In this document: one piece after another, positions 52,031 to 60,007 of the stretch
How the letters are laid out: each line of letters begins with the position of its first letter
How positions within the stretch are numbered: the first letter of the stretch is position 1
From: Oscillospiraceae bacterium
Lineage (GTDB): Bacteria > Bacillota > Clostridia > Oscillospirales > Oscillospiraceae
NCBI GenBank assembly: GCA_009777235.1
Contig: WRMH01000013.1
Location: 1-64,000, forward strand
Length of the DNA stretch: 64,000 nucleotides
Reading direction: 5' to 3'
The notes under the pieces: model-generated
What the model saw: the letters and a program-made list of their open reading frames with translations, nothing else
Database searches by the model: none
What the model was told of the DNA's origin: nothing
Program-made: the position numbers and the translations under genes

Positions 52031-52059
52031 ATAATACAACAAAATATGAACAATGTCAA
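52031..52059 (-). promoter_or_regulatory. Promoter of the lic-BCCT operon
   Basis: Minus-strand TTGACA (52059-52054), 17-base spacer, TATTAT (52036-52031), about 47 bases before the fusion gene start. It is divergent from the promoter at 52087. Confidence 0.8.
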
Positions 52060-52086
52060 TAGGGAATTTCAACGCCTCGTCGGGGA

Positions 52087-52115
52087 TTGATATGTCCGCG
52101 CAAATCAAGTATAAT
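52087..52115 (+). promoter_or_regulatory. Promoter of the teichoic-acid-type operon
   Basis: TTGATA (52087-52092), 17-base spacer, TATAAT (52110-52115), about 45 bases before the small membrane protein gene. The two divergent promoters are less than 30 bases apart and could share control. Confidence 0.8.
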
Positions 52116-52160
52116 GGTAAAATCAACCTCCTAAAGCAATATTACAGAAAGGAACAACCC

Positions 52161-52421
52161 ATGAAATCAAAACTCTTTAAGTTATCGGCGATGCTATATT
52201 TTGGAGTCTTAACAGGACTATGCTTCCAAACAAACGCCTTGGCATATGTTGACCCGGCCACTACAGCGATGATGGTTCAAATCGTAGCCGGAATATTTAT
52301 AACATTGGGCGTGGCATTTGGCGTATTTCGCCGAAAGATTTTCGCGTTTTTCAAAAACATGAGCATTAACCGGGCAAAGCGCAAAATCGAGAAAGAAGCA
52401 CGAAAGAAAAAGGACACATGA
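52161..52421 (+). CDS. Small membrane protein preceding the YidC-TagF fusion
   Basis: 86 residues from the ATG at 52161 (AAAGGA upstream). A signal-like helix (MLYFGVLTGLCFQTNALA) is followed by YVDPATTAMMVQIVAGIFIT, a second membrane helix, and a highly basic tail (RAKRKIEKEARKKKDT). Small proteins with a YVDP segment after the signal helix are found beside polymer-phosphotransferase genes; function unknown. ATGA overlap with the next gene implies coupled synthesis and perhaps a complex. Confidence 0.65.
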   Translation: MKSKLFKLSAMLYFGVLTGLCFQTNALAYVDPATTAMMVQIVAGIFITLGVAFGVFRRKIFAFFKNMSINRAKRKIEKEARKKKDT

Positions 52422-54334
52422 ACATTATTGACCTTACGTTTGGGGCGTTCTTTGGGCAGATAATGCGTGTATGCGATATGCTCACGGGCGATTTTGGCCT
52501 GACGCTCCTTTTATTTACCGTTTTGACGAAGCTCATTTTGTTGCCCGTTTCGCTCATCTCACAAAAAAACGCTATAGTGATGGTAAAGCTCCAGCCCGCG
52601 CTTTTGGATTTGCAAGCCAGATATGAAGGCGAGCTAAGCACGCTTATCAAGGAACAAAAAGCCCTGTACAAAAAGGAAAAATACAGTGCCATCAAAGCCC
52701 TCTTGCCTCTTCTCGCGCAAATTCCTCTCATCATCGGCGTTATCAGCGTTGTAAATAATCCCATGCGGCATCTTGCCGAAACCACAAACCATGTTTTTTT
52801 CGGCATAGATTTATTCGCGCTGCCCGAAACCCTACTGATACCGGCAGCCGCGATCGTATCTACATTGCTGCTATGCGTGACGCAAAATATATATAATGTC
52901 ATTTCGCGCGAGCAAGGCTTCTTTGGGAAGTGGGGCGTGACGATTGCCCTCACCGCTTTCACGGGATGGTTTGCTTTTATTTGTCCGGCAGGCTTGGGGC
53001 TGTACTGGACGTTTAGCAATATACTCGGCATAGCCGTTCTTGCCCTATGCAACCTCATATATAACCCCAAAAAATACATAGACTATGAAAACCGCAGCAT
53101 AAAACCAAAGCTGACCCGTGAGGAGAAGCAGGCAAAGTGCGAGCGGAAAGCTCGGGAGAAAATTCGCGAAAAAGAGGATATGAAACGCTTTTTTTCGACC
53201 TCAAAGGAGCTTGTATTTTATTCCGAGTCAAGTGGGTTTTATAAGTATTTTCAAGGCATCATAGAATATATCTTAGAAAATTCAGATATAACCGTGCATT
53301 ATCTTAGCTCGGATATAAACGACCGGGTATTTGAACTAAAAAAGCCGCGCTTAGAGACGTATTTTTGTTCGGCGCACGGAATGATAACCGCGTTTATGAA
53401 GATGGATGCGGATATTGTAGTGATGACCATGCCGGACTTGGATGTGTATCACTACAAGCGTTCTATCGTGCGCCGGGACATTGAGTATATATATACCGAC
53501 CACGGGCATGGGAGCGTAAACCTCATGCTTCGCCGCGGGGCGCTCGATAATTATGATACGATATTTTGCAACGGCAAGAGCTATAACGATGAAATACGCG
53601 CCGCCGAGCGTGTCTATGAGCTAAAAGAAAAGAATTTGGTCAATGCGGGATTCTCGCTTCTTGACATGCTCATTGAAAGATATGAGGCCGAAATATGCGG
53701 GGCAGAGGGCGGCAGAGCGCAAATCCTCATTGCTCCGTCATGGCAAAAGGACAACCTGCTCGAATATTGCCTCGAACCCGTACTCAGGGGATTGCTTGAC
53801 ACGGGCGCGAAAATTATCATCCGCCCGCATCCGGAGTTTGTAAAACGGTTTCCCGGAAAAATGAAAGATATGTTTAGCAAATATGCCGCAAGGATAGAAG
53901 ATAAAACGTTAGAGATCCAAACGGATTTTTCGTCAAACTCCACGGTATATGAGTCGGACCTCGTAGTTACGGATTGGTCGAGCATCGCGCTTGAGTTTTC
54001 GCTCACGACAAAGAAACCATCGCTCTTTATCAATACGCCGATGAAGGTGATGAACGCCGAATGGAAAAAACTTGACATAGAACCGGTGGATTTACAGATT
54101 CGCGATAAAATAGGCGTCTCGGTAGACACGGATGAGCTTGATGATGCAAAGCGCATTAAAACAGCCGCGGAGGAATTACTCAAAAACCGCGATAAATATA
54201 AAGCGGCTATAATGGATTTTTTGGCGGAAAATATGTATAATGTCGGGGATGCCCGCCGTGTGGGCGGCGAATATATCATCGGTCAAATAAAGACCCGCCG
54301 CGCTGCGCAAGCAAAAACGCAAACTGAGGAATAA
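52418..54334 (+). CDS. YidC-like membrane insertase fused to TagF/TagB-like glycerophosphotransferase
   Basis: 638 residues. Residues 1-220 have the YidC/Oxa1 plan: GLTLLLFTVLTKLILLPVSL, then a charged hairpin (LLDLQARYEGELSTLIKEQK), ALLPLLAQIPLIIGVISVVN, and WFAFICPAGLGLYWTFSNIL with the family's P-x-G-L-x-L-Y-W. A charged linker (about 228-262) leads to a CDP-glycerol glycerophosphotransferase-like domain: YTDHGHGSVNL, ILIAPSWQKDN, KIIIRPHPEF and DLVVTDWSSIALEFS. The second domain should extend a polyol-phosphate chain on the cytoplasmic face. The YidC part may serve as a membrane anchor rather than an insertase. It is adjacent to two phosphotransferase genes. Confidence 0.85.
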   Translation: MNIIDLTFGAFFGQIMRVCDMLTGDFGLTLLLFTVLTKLILLPVSLISQKNAIVMVKLQPALLDLQARYEGELSTLIKEQKALYKKEKYSAIKALLPLLAQIPLIIGVISVVNNPMRHLAETTNHVFFGIDLFALPETLLIPAAAIVSTLLLCVTQNIYNVISREQGFFGKWGVTIALTAFTGWFAFICPAGLGLYWTFSNILGIAVLALCNLIYNPKKYIDYENRSIKPKLTREEKQAKCERKAREKIREKEDMKRFFSTSKELVFYSESSGFYKYFQGIIEYILENSDITVHYLSSDINDRVFELKKPRLETYFCSAHGMITAFMKMDADIVVMTMPDLDVYHYKRSIVRRDIEYIYTDHGHGSVNLMLRRGALDNYDTIFCNGKSYNDEIRAAERVYELKEKNLVNAGFSLLDMLIERYEAEICGAEGGRAQILIAPSWQKDNLLEYCLEPVLRGLLDTGAKIIIRPHPEFVKRFPGKMKDMFSKYAARIEDKTLEIQTDFSSNSTVYESDLVVTDWSSIALEFSLTTKKPSLFINTPMKVMNAEWKKLDIEPVDLQIRDKIGVSVDTDELDDAKRIKTAAEELLKNRDKYKAAIMDFLAENMYNVGDARRVGGEYIIGQIKTRRAAQAKTQTEE

Positions 54335-55027
54335 ATGAAAGAACAAACAACAGAGGAAGCGAAAATGCCGACAGACGAGCAAGAGGAAAAGCCGGAGAGT
54401 AATCAAAGCGTCGCGGCGGGGAAACAAGTAAAAATGAGACCGGATAAGCAAAGGTTTGCTGCCATAATCGCGCTGTCTGTTTCTTCGGGCTTTTTGGTTT
54501 TCTTTCTCACGCCGTTTGATATGTTTTTGCACAATCCGACAGACTTTGTGGTAAGCTGGTCATTTTTGTTTACGCCGCTTTTCATTTTCGCGCTTGTAGC
54601 GTCTGTGGGATTGATTGGCGTTTTTCTTATTTTATTGTACAGGAAAATTATCTTTGCCGCCGCCTTATGTGCGATATGCGCCGCGTATGTCTTATATGCC
54701 CGGTTTGCTCTTGGCTTTTGGATGGGAACATATTTTTTGATACTGCTTGCAACTTTCGGATTTCTGGGCGTATGGATTTTATTTGATAAGATATTCAAAG
54801 AAAAGCTCATAGACATAGCGCTTCTTTTGGGTGTGGGACTGTTGATCAGTGCGCAAACGCAGACGTTGTTCCTCAATGGGAACATGGCGCAAATAACGGG
54901 GGGGGGGGGTATATTATCCTGTAAAGCTGGTTATATATTCAGGCGTTATTTGGGCGCTCATAACTGCCGCTCCGCTTGCCATATGGCTTTTGCTCAAAAG
55001 GAAGAAAAGCGGCATACGGTGCGATAA
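54335..55027 (+). CDS. LTA-synthase-like membrane phosphotransferase, N-terminal part (frame broken at poly-G tract)
   Basis: 230 codons. An acidic tail of about 30 residues is followed by membrane helices (ALSVSSGFLVFFLTPFDMFL, FIFALVASVGLIGVFLILLY and others) that align with the first ~185 residues of the intact paralogue at 56474. After ITGGGG the frame departs into an unrelated tail and stops at 55027. Removing one G from the run at 54898-54909 joins it to the frame of 54990-56321 and gives a protein of exactly 661 residues, the length of the paralogue. The gene is therefore probably phase-variable and off in this sequence. It starts directly after the TagF fusion's stop. Confidence 0.8.
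   Translation: MKEQTTEEAKMPTDEQEEKPESNQSVAAGKQVKMRPDKQRFAAIIALSVSSGFLVFFLTPFDMFLHNPTDFVVSWSFLFTPLFIFALVASVGLIGVFLILLYRKIIFAAALCAICAAYVLYARFALGFWMGTYFLILLATFGFLGVWILFDKIFKEKLIDIALLLGVGLLISAQTQTLFLNGNMAQITGGGGILSCKAGYIFRRYLGAHNCRSACHMAFAQKEEKRHTVR
54898..54909 (+). repeat. Homopolymer run of 12 G inside the phosphotransferase gene
   Basis: The run lies at codon ~188 of the gene. 11 (or 14) G restores one 661-residue frame; 12 G gives a truncated product. The intact paralogue has no such run at the matching position. Such tracts are classical slipped-strand switches, but are also prone to sequencing or assembly error. Confidence 0.75.
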
Positions 55028-56321
55028 AGCTATTGTTTTTGCCGCGTCCCTCATCTTTGGTATGCAGCTTACCGGGCTCATATCCCTTGCCGTAAGCGCG
55101 GACTTGCCGGAAGGATATGATGAGGGGGAGGCGGCATATGCCTATTTTTCGTATGACGCGCTGCTTGACCTAAATGATGAGGATAATATCATCGTATTTA
55201 TCACCGACACCTTAGACGGCGAATATATGAAACTGGCATTGCGCGAGTATCCAGAGATGTATGAAATGCTCGACGGGTTTACATACTACAGCAATTATGT
55301 TTCGGAGTTTCGGCAAACATTTCCGGCTGTGACAACCATGCTGACGGGGCATTATTACGATTACGGCGCGGGGCTGACATTTACGGAGTATTGGAACGAG
55401 GCGTGGGCGCAACGCACCCCGATAGATATTTTGCGCGAGCACGGCTATAGCACAAACCTGTATCTTGATAGATTGAGTACATACAATAACATGAATCAGA
55501 TTCGGGACAAGACGGATAATATCGCGTTTGCAGGCAGCCTGAGGGTTGACTTCCAAAATATGATAACCACCGTGAGTAGGCTGACTCTCGGTCGTTTGTC
55601 TCCATATTTTCTGAAAGAGTTGTTTCTTTCAAAAATTGATTCTTCGTTCGCAAACAATATGTTTTATTTGGATATTGACGCCTACCCCGATTATTCACGG
55701 CCGATTGTCAGTTGGACTTACGATTTGGAGTTTTATCATTACATCAAAAATAACGCGGTCACGGTAAAGAGTGAGAAAAAAGTATTCAATTTGATTCACC
55801 TAAATTTCGCACACGAAACGAACTTGCGTTATGATACCGATAACGAAACGGTTATCAACGATGATGGGAACGCGTATATCACAGCAACAGTTCGCGGCGG
55901 GTTTGAAATCATCAATGCCTATATGGGAAAAATGAAAGAGCTCTCTGTTTATGATAACAGTGTGGTAATAATTGTGAGTGACCATGGTCGTGACCACGGT
56001 GATGATGGTCGTTCAATATCAACGCTACTCATCAAGCCAAGAAACTCGAGAGGGGTAATGCAGGAAGATTCGAAGACGCAGCTATCGGGTAAATACTTCC
56101 CGGCAAGCCTTTTGGATGCGGCGGGGATTTTACATCATGATTTTGGGATATCATATTTTGACATAATAGAGGGCAAGGTGAAATCGCCACCACGTTATTT
56201 TTATCTGCAAAACGACTACTTTTTTGAAAGGTTTGGCACAGAAATGGGTAATCTTTTTGCAACTTACCTAATCCCCGACGATGCCTCTGACTTAGATAAC
56301 TGGCGTCTCGTAGGGGACTAA
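54990..56321 (+). CDS. LTA-synthase-like membrane phosphotransferase, C-terminal sulfatase-fold part (out of frame with its start)
   Basis: 443 codons listed from the first in-frame TTG; the frame is open from the poly-G run at 54909. After a last membrane helix (AIVFAASLIFGMQLTGLISL) the extracellular alkaline-phosphatase-superfamily domain follows: DNIIVFITDTLDGEYM, FRQTFPAVTTMLTGHYYDYG with a threonine nucleophile candidate, and SVVIIVSDHGRDHGDDG with the Asp-His metal ligands. This is the PF00884 fold used by LtaS and phosphoglycerol transferases. There is no ribosome site at 54990, so by itself this part is probably not translated. Compare the intact paralogue downstream. Confidence 0.78.
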   Translation: MLKRKKSGIRCDKAIVFAASLIFGMQLTGLISLAVSADLPEGYDEGEAAYAYFSYDALLDLNDEDNIIVFITDTLDGEYMKLALREYPEMYEMLDGFTYYSNYVSEFRQTFPAVTTMLTGHYYDYGAGLTFTEYWNEAWAQRTPIDILREHGYSTNLYLDRLSTYNNMNQIRDKTDNIAFAGSLRVDFQNMITTVSRLTLGRLSPYFLKELFLSKIDSSFANNMFYLDIDAYPDYSRPIVSWTYDLEFYHYIKNNAVTVKSEKKVFNLIHLNFAHETNLRYDTDNETVINDDGNAYITATVRGGFEIINAYMGKMKELSVYDNSVVIIVSDHGRDHGDDGRSISTLLIKPRNSRGVMQEDSKTQLSGKYFPASLLDAAGILHHDFGISYFDIIEGKVKSPPRYFYLQNDYFFERFGTEMGNLFATYLIPDDASDLDNWRLVGD

Positions 56322-56348
56322 GCAAAAAATAAATGGCACAAGCATCGC

Positions 56349-56385
56349 TCAAACAATCAGGTCAAACAATCACTCAAACGTCAGG
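56349..56385 (+). repeat. Three near-tandem 12-bp repeats before the second phosphotransferase promoter
   Basis: TCAAACAATCAG (56349), TCAAACAATCAC (56362) and TCAAACGTCAGG (56374) lie 14 bases upstream of the -35 box, a position suited to an activator. Confidence 0.5.
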
Positions 56386-56398
56386 TAAGTTAAACCGC

Positions 56399-56427
56399 TT
56401 GCAAAAAGGTGAGTGGTTTTGTATAAT
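56399..56427 (+). promoter_or_regulatory. Promoter of the second phosphotransferase gene
   Basis: TTGCAA (56399-56404), 17-base spacer, TATAAT (56422-56427), about 46 bases before the ATG. The intact copy can thus be expressed apart from the switchable copy. Confidence 0.75.
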
Positions 56428-56473
56428 TTGAGGCGAAAAAGAAGCGAGAAAGCACGCAGCGGATCAAATTCAA

Positions 56474-58459
56474 ATGGAAGAGCAAACAGCAGAGGAAGCG
56501 AAAATGCCGACAGACGAGCAAGAGGAAAAGCCGGAGGGTAATCAAAGCGTTGCGGAAAAACGAGCGAATAAGCTGCCGGATAAGCAAAGGTTCGCGGCAA
56601 TAATCGCGCTGTCTGTTTCTTCGGGCTTTTTGGTTTTCTTTCTGACGCCGTTTGATATATTTTTGTACAATCCGACAGATTTCATAGTAAGCTGGTCATT
56701 TTTATTTGCGCCGCTTTTTGTTTTCGCTCTGGCGTCGTCTTTGGGCTTGATCGGCGTTTTTTGTATTTTGATGTACAGGAAAATTATTTTTGCCGTCGGC
56801 TTGCATGTGGTATATGCCGCGTATGTCACTTATGTCTGGCTGGAGCATGGCTTTTATCCGCGCTCATACTTTTGGGTGATGCTTGCCATTTTCGGTTTTT
56901 TGGGCTTATGGATCGCGTTTGACAAGATATTTAAAGAGAAATTTATAGACATAGCGCTGCTTGTGGGCATGGGGATGCTTATCAGCGCGCAGATACAGGT
57001 TTTGTTTCTCAACGGAAACCTTGGGGAGATAACGGGCCAAGGTCAGAATTATAATTTCAAAATAATAATATACAGCAGTATTATGTTTGCGATTACAACC
57101 TTTTCCCCGCTCACCATATGGCTTTTGTTAAAAAGAAAGAAAAACAAAATAAGGTATGAAAAAATGGTCATTTTTGTTGCAATCCTTGTTTTTGGTATGC
57201 AACTGTCCGGCCTCATATCCGCCGCCGTAAGCGCCGAGCTGCCCGAAGGCTATGATGAGGGGGAGACGGAATATTTATCGTATGAAGCCTTGCTCGATTT
57301 GAGCGGGGAGGATAACATCATAGTATTTATCACCGACCGCCTTGACGGAGTGTATATGGAATGGGTTTTGCGCGAGTACCCCGAGATGTATGAGCTGCTT
57401 GACGGGTTTACCTACTACAGCAATTATGTCGCCGAGTTTCAGAAAACCTTTCCGGCGGTGGCCACCATGCTGACGGGGCATTATTATGATTACGGCGCGG
57501 GGCTGACATTTACGGAGTATTGGAACGAGGCGTGGGCGCAACGCACCCCGATAGATATTTTGCGCGAGCACGGCTATAGCACAAACCTGTATCTTGACCG
57601 AATATCCACATACAATCATATAGACCAGATTCGGGATAAGGCGGACAATATCGCGTATGCAAACAACGTAGAGCTGCATATCCACAACATGATAAGCACT
57701 GTGGGAAGGATATCTTTTGGCCGTCTATCTCCATATTTCATGAAGGATTTATACCTTATGTCAATAGATTCTTCGCTTGCAAACAGTATGTTTTATGTGG
57801 ATATTGACGACTACCCCGATTATTCACGGCCGGTTGTCGGGTTTGAGAGCGATTTGGATTTTTACCATTATATTAAAGATAATGAAGTTACGGCAAAAAG
57901 TGAGAAAAAAGTGTTCAGCTTTATTCATTTAAACGCCTCGCACGGTGGAGAAGGCTATCGCTACAGTGCCCAAAATGATGAAATCGTTGATTGGGGCGGG
58001 GCTGTTCTGGAGACGACCCGCGCAGCTTTTGAAATCATCAATACCTATATGGAAAAAATGAAAGAACTCGGCGTATACGATAACAGCACCATAATTATTT
58101 TGAGCGATCACAGCGCGTACGAGCTGTCAACGGCTGTGCTGTTCATCAAGCCAAAAAACTCGAGAGGGATAATGCAGGAAGATTCGAAGACTCAGCTATC
58201 GGGCAAATACTTTCCGGCAAGCCTTTTGGACGCGGCGGGGATCGAAAGAGCATCGGGCGGCAGGGGTACTGACGGAGGGTTTGGCATATCGTTTTTTGAC
58301 ATAATAGAGGGGAAAGTGACGCCTCCGCCCCGTTATTTGTATGTGCAAAGCGACTGGTGGTGGGCACGCTGGGACACCGAAAATGTCACGCTCGTCGAAA
58401 CGTGGTTAGTTCCCGACGATGCATCCGACATAAAAAGCTGGTATCGGATTGGGGATTGA
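56474..58459 (+). CDS. LTA-synthase-like membrane phosphotransferase (intact paralogue)
   Basis: 661 residues. Acidic N-terminal tail, then about five membrane helices to residue 260, then a sulfatase-fold domain: DNIIVFITDRLDGVYM, FQKTFPAVATMLTGHYYDYG, ILREHGYSTNLYLDRIS and STIIILSDHSAYELSTAV. The metal motif reads SDHS rather than the SDHG of the first copy, so activity or specificity may differ. C-terminal SGKYFPASLLDAAGI is shared. The tandem copy upstream is near-identical for about 130 bases in the middle and divergent elsewhere. Predicted role: transfer of phosphoglycerol or another phospho-alcohol to a surface polymer or glycolipid. Confidence 0.82.
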   Translation: MEEQTAEEAKMPTDEQEEKPEGNQSVAEKRANKLPDKQRFAAIIALSVSSGFLVFFLTPFDIFLYNPTDFIVSWSFLFAPLFVFALASSLGLIGVFCILMYRKIIFAVGLHVVYAAYVTYVWLEHGFYPRSYFWVMLAIFGFLGLWIAFDKIFKEKFIDIALLVGMGMLISAQIQVLFLNGNLGEITGQGQNYNFKIIIYSSIMFAITTFSPLTIWLLLKRKKNKIRYEKMVIFVAILVFGMQLSGLISAAVSAELPEGYDEGETEYLSYEALLDLSGEDNIIVFITDRLDGVYMEWVLREYPEMYELLDGFTYYSNYVAEFQKTFPAVATMLTGHYYDYGAGLTFTEYWNEAWAQRTPIDILREHGYSTNLYLDRISTYNHIDQIRDKADNIAYANNVELHIHNMISTVGRISFGRLSPYFMKDLYLMSIDSSLANSMFYVDIDDYPDYSRPVVGFESDLDFYHYIKDNEVTAKSEKKVFSFIHLNASHGGEGYRYSAQNDEIVDWGGAVLETTRAAFEIINTYMEKMKELGVYDNSTIIILSDHSAYELSTAVLFIKPKNSRGIMQEDSKTQLSGKYFPASLLDAAGIERASGGRGTDGGFGISFFDIIEGKVTPPPRYLYVQSDWWWARWDTENVTLVETWLVPDDASDIKSWYRIGD

Positions 58460-58555
58460 CTAAGCTCTTAAAACCATTTAGAATAGTAATATTCACGCGC
58501 CGCAAAATACCGGCTACTAACTACTAACTACCAACGATTGACAGGAGAAATGCTT

Positions 58556-59683
58556 ATGAAAAGAGTTTTTTTATGCAAGGAAACAGCAAGCGGTGAAACG
58601 CGCGTTGCGCTTGTGCCGCAACATATCAAGCGGCTTTGCGAGATGGGCTATGAGCTGACTGTGCAAAGCAAGGCGGGCGAGAGTGCCGGCATTGCCGACG
58701 ATGAGTATGAGGCAGCCGGCGCAAAAATTGCCGCCGCGCTCACGGACGGCTATAAGGACTGCGACATCGTCGTCAGAATAAACAAACCGGACAGCATCGA
58801 AAAAATTGCGGAAAACACCTTGCATATAAGCTCTTTTGATGTTTTTAACGAAACGGCGGCTATAAAGGAATACGCGGCTGCCGGAATAAACCTTGTCAGC
58901 TTGGAAATGATGCCCCGCAGCACTATCGCGCAAAAGATGGATATCCAAAGCTCGCAGGCATCGCTCGCGGGTTATTATGCCGTTATCCTTGCCGCGTCAA
59001 AGCTGCCAAAGCTCTTTCCCATGATGATGACCCCGTCGGGGACAATATCTCCGGCAAGAGTATTTATCATCGGCGTCGGCGTGGCGGGTCTGCAGGCGAT
59101 TGCCACCGCAAAAAGGATGGGGGCTCGCGTAGAGGCTTTTGATACGCGCCCTGTCGTGGAGGAAGAGGTAAAATCGCTCGGCGCGAAGTTTGTAAAAATT
59201 GACATTGGAGAAACGGGGCAGACAGAGCAGGGCTACGCAAAGGAACTCACGCCGGAGCAAGTGGAGCTTCAGCGCAAAGGGCAGGCAAAGGTCTGCGCAC
59301 AGTCTGACGTGGTAATTACAACCGCAAAGGTTTTTGGCCGCAAGGCGCCGCTTCTTCTCACAAAAGATATGACGGCGCAAATGAAGCCCGGTTCGATAAT
59401 TATTGATATGGCAGTCAAGACCGGAGGAAATGTCGAAGGCAGCGACCCGGAAAAAGAAATACTGCTCGATAACGGGGTGCGTATAATCGGCGGTGACAGC
59501 TTGGAACGCAATGTTCCAAAAGATGCGTCCAATATGTTTTCGGGAAATATTTTTGCTTTTCTCGAGCATTTTTGGGATTCGGAAAACAAAACATTCAAGC
59601 TGGATGCCGGAGACGATATACTAAAAGGCTGCCTTATCACGTTGGGCGGAAAAATTATCCACCCGTCATTTGCAGATAAATAA
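58556..59683 (+). CDS. pntAA: NAD(P) transhydrogenase subunit alpha, part 1 (NAD-binding)
   Basis: 375 residues from the ATG at 58556 behind AGGAG; an upstream TTG is in frame but would overlap this ribosome site. VFLCKETASGETRVALVPQH at the start, MMPRSTIAQKMDIQSSQASL, the NAD loop IIGVGVAGLQAIATAKRMGA, and the QTEQGYAKELTPEQVELQRK and DMAVKTGGNVEGS segments are those of the alanine dehydrogenase/transhydrogenase dI domain. The membrane part is a separate gene (pntAB), as in the three-subunit form of Rhodospirillum. Confidence 0.93.
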   Translation: MKRVFLCKETASGETRVALVPQHIKRLCEMGYELTVQSKAGESAGIADDEYEAAGAKIAAALTDGYKDCDIVVRINKPDSIEKIAENTLHISSFDVFNETAAIKEYAAAGINLVSLEMMPRSTIAQKMDIQSSQASLAGYYAVILAASKLPKLFPMMMTPSGTISPARVFIIGVGVAGLQAIATAKRMGARVEAFDTRPVVEEEVKSLGAKFVKIDIGETGQTEQGYAKELTPEQVELQRKGQAKVCAQSDVVITTAKVFGRKAPLLLTKDMTAQMKPGSIIIDMAVKTGGNVEGSDPEKEILLDNGVRIIGGDSLERNVPKDASNMFSGNIFAFLEHFWDSENKTFKLDAGDDILKGCLITLGGKIIHPSFADK

Positions 59684-59710
59684 TATTTAATATTTTGGAG
59701 GTATCAATAT

Positions 59711-60007
59711 ATGAGTGAAATAGTGCTGTTATTCTTTATCTTTGTTATCGCCGCTTTCTTGGGTAAGGAGCTGATTTCAAAAGTCCCGTCTCAGCTTCAC
59801 ACGCCGCTTATGTCGGCGACAAACGCCATATCGGGCATAGCTATTTTGGGCGGTCTGCTTGTTTGTTCTATAAGCCCCGCATGGTCGCCGAGCATGATTT
59901 TGGGATTTTTTGCCATAATATGCGCCTCGATCAACGTGGTGGGCGGCTATATGGTGACAAACCGTATGCTCTCAATGTTTAAGAAAAAGGAGGGCAAAGC
60001 GAAATGA
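59711..60007 (+). CDS. pntAB: NAD(P) transhydrogenase subunit alpha, part 2 (membrane)
   Basis: 98 residues with about three membrane helices: IVLLFFIFVIAAFLGKELIS, TNAISGIAILGGLLVCSIS and MILGFFAIICASINVVGGYM, ending MLSMFKKKEGKAK. The helix sequence and the basic end are those of PntA domain II. TTGGAGG precedes the ATG. It overlaps pntB by 4 bases. Together with pntB it forms the proton channel. Confidence 0.92.
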   Translation: MSEIVLLFFIFVIAAFLGKELISKVPSQLHTPLMSATNAISGIAILGGLLVCSISPAWSPSMILGFFAIICASINVVGGYMVTNRMLSMFKKKEGKAK

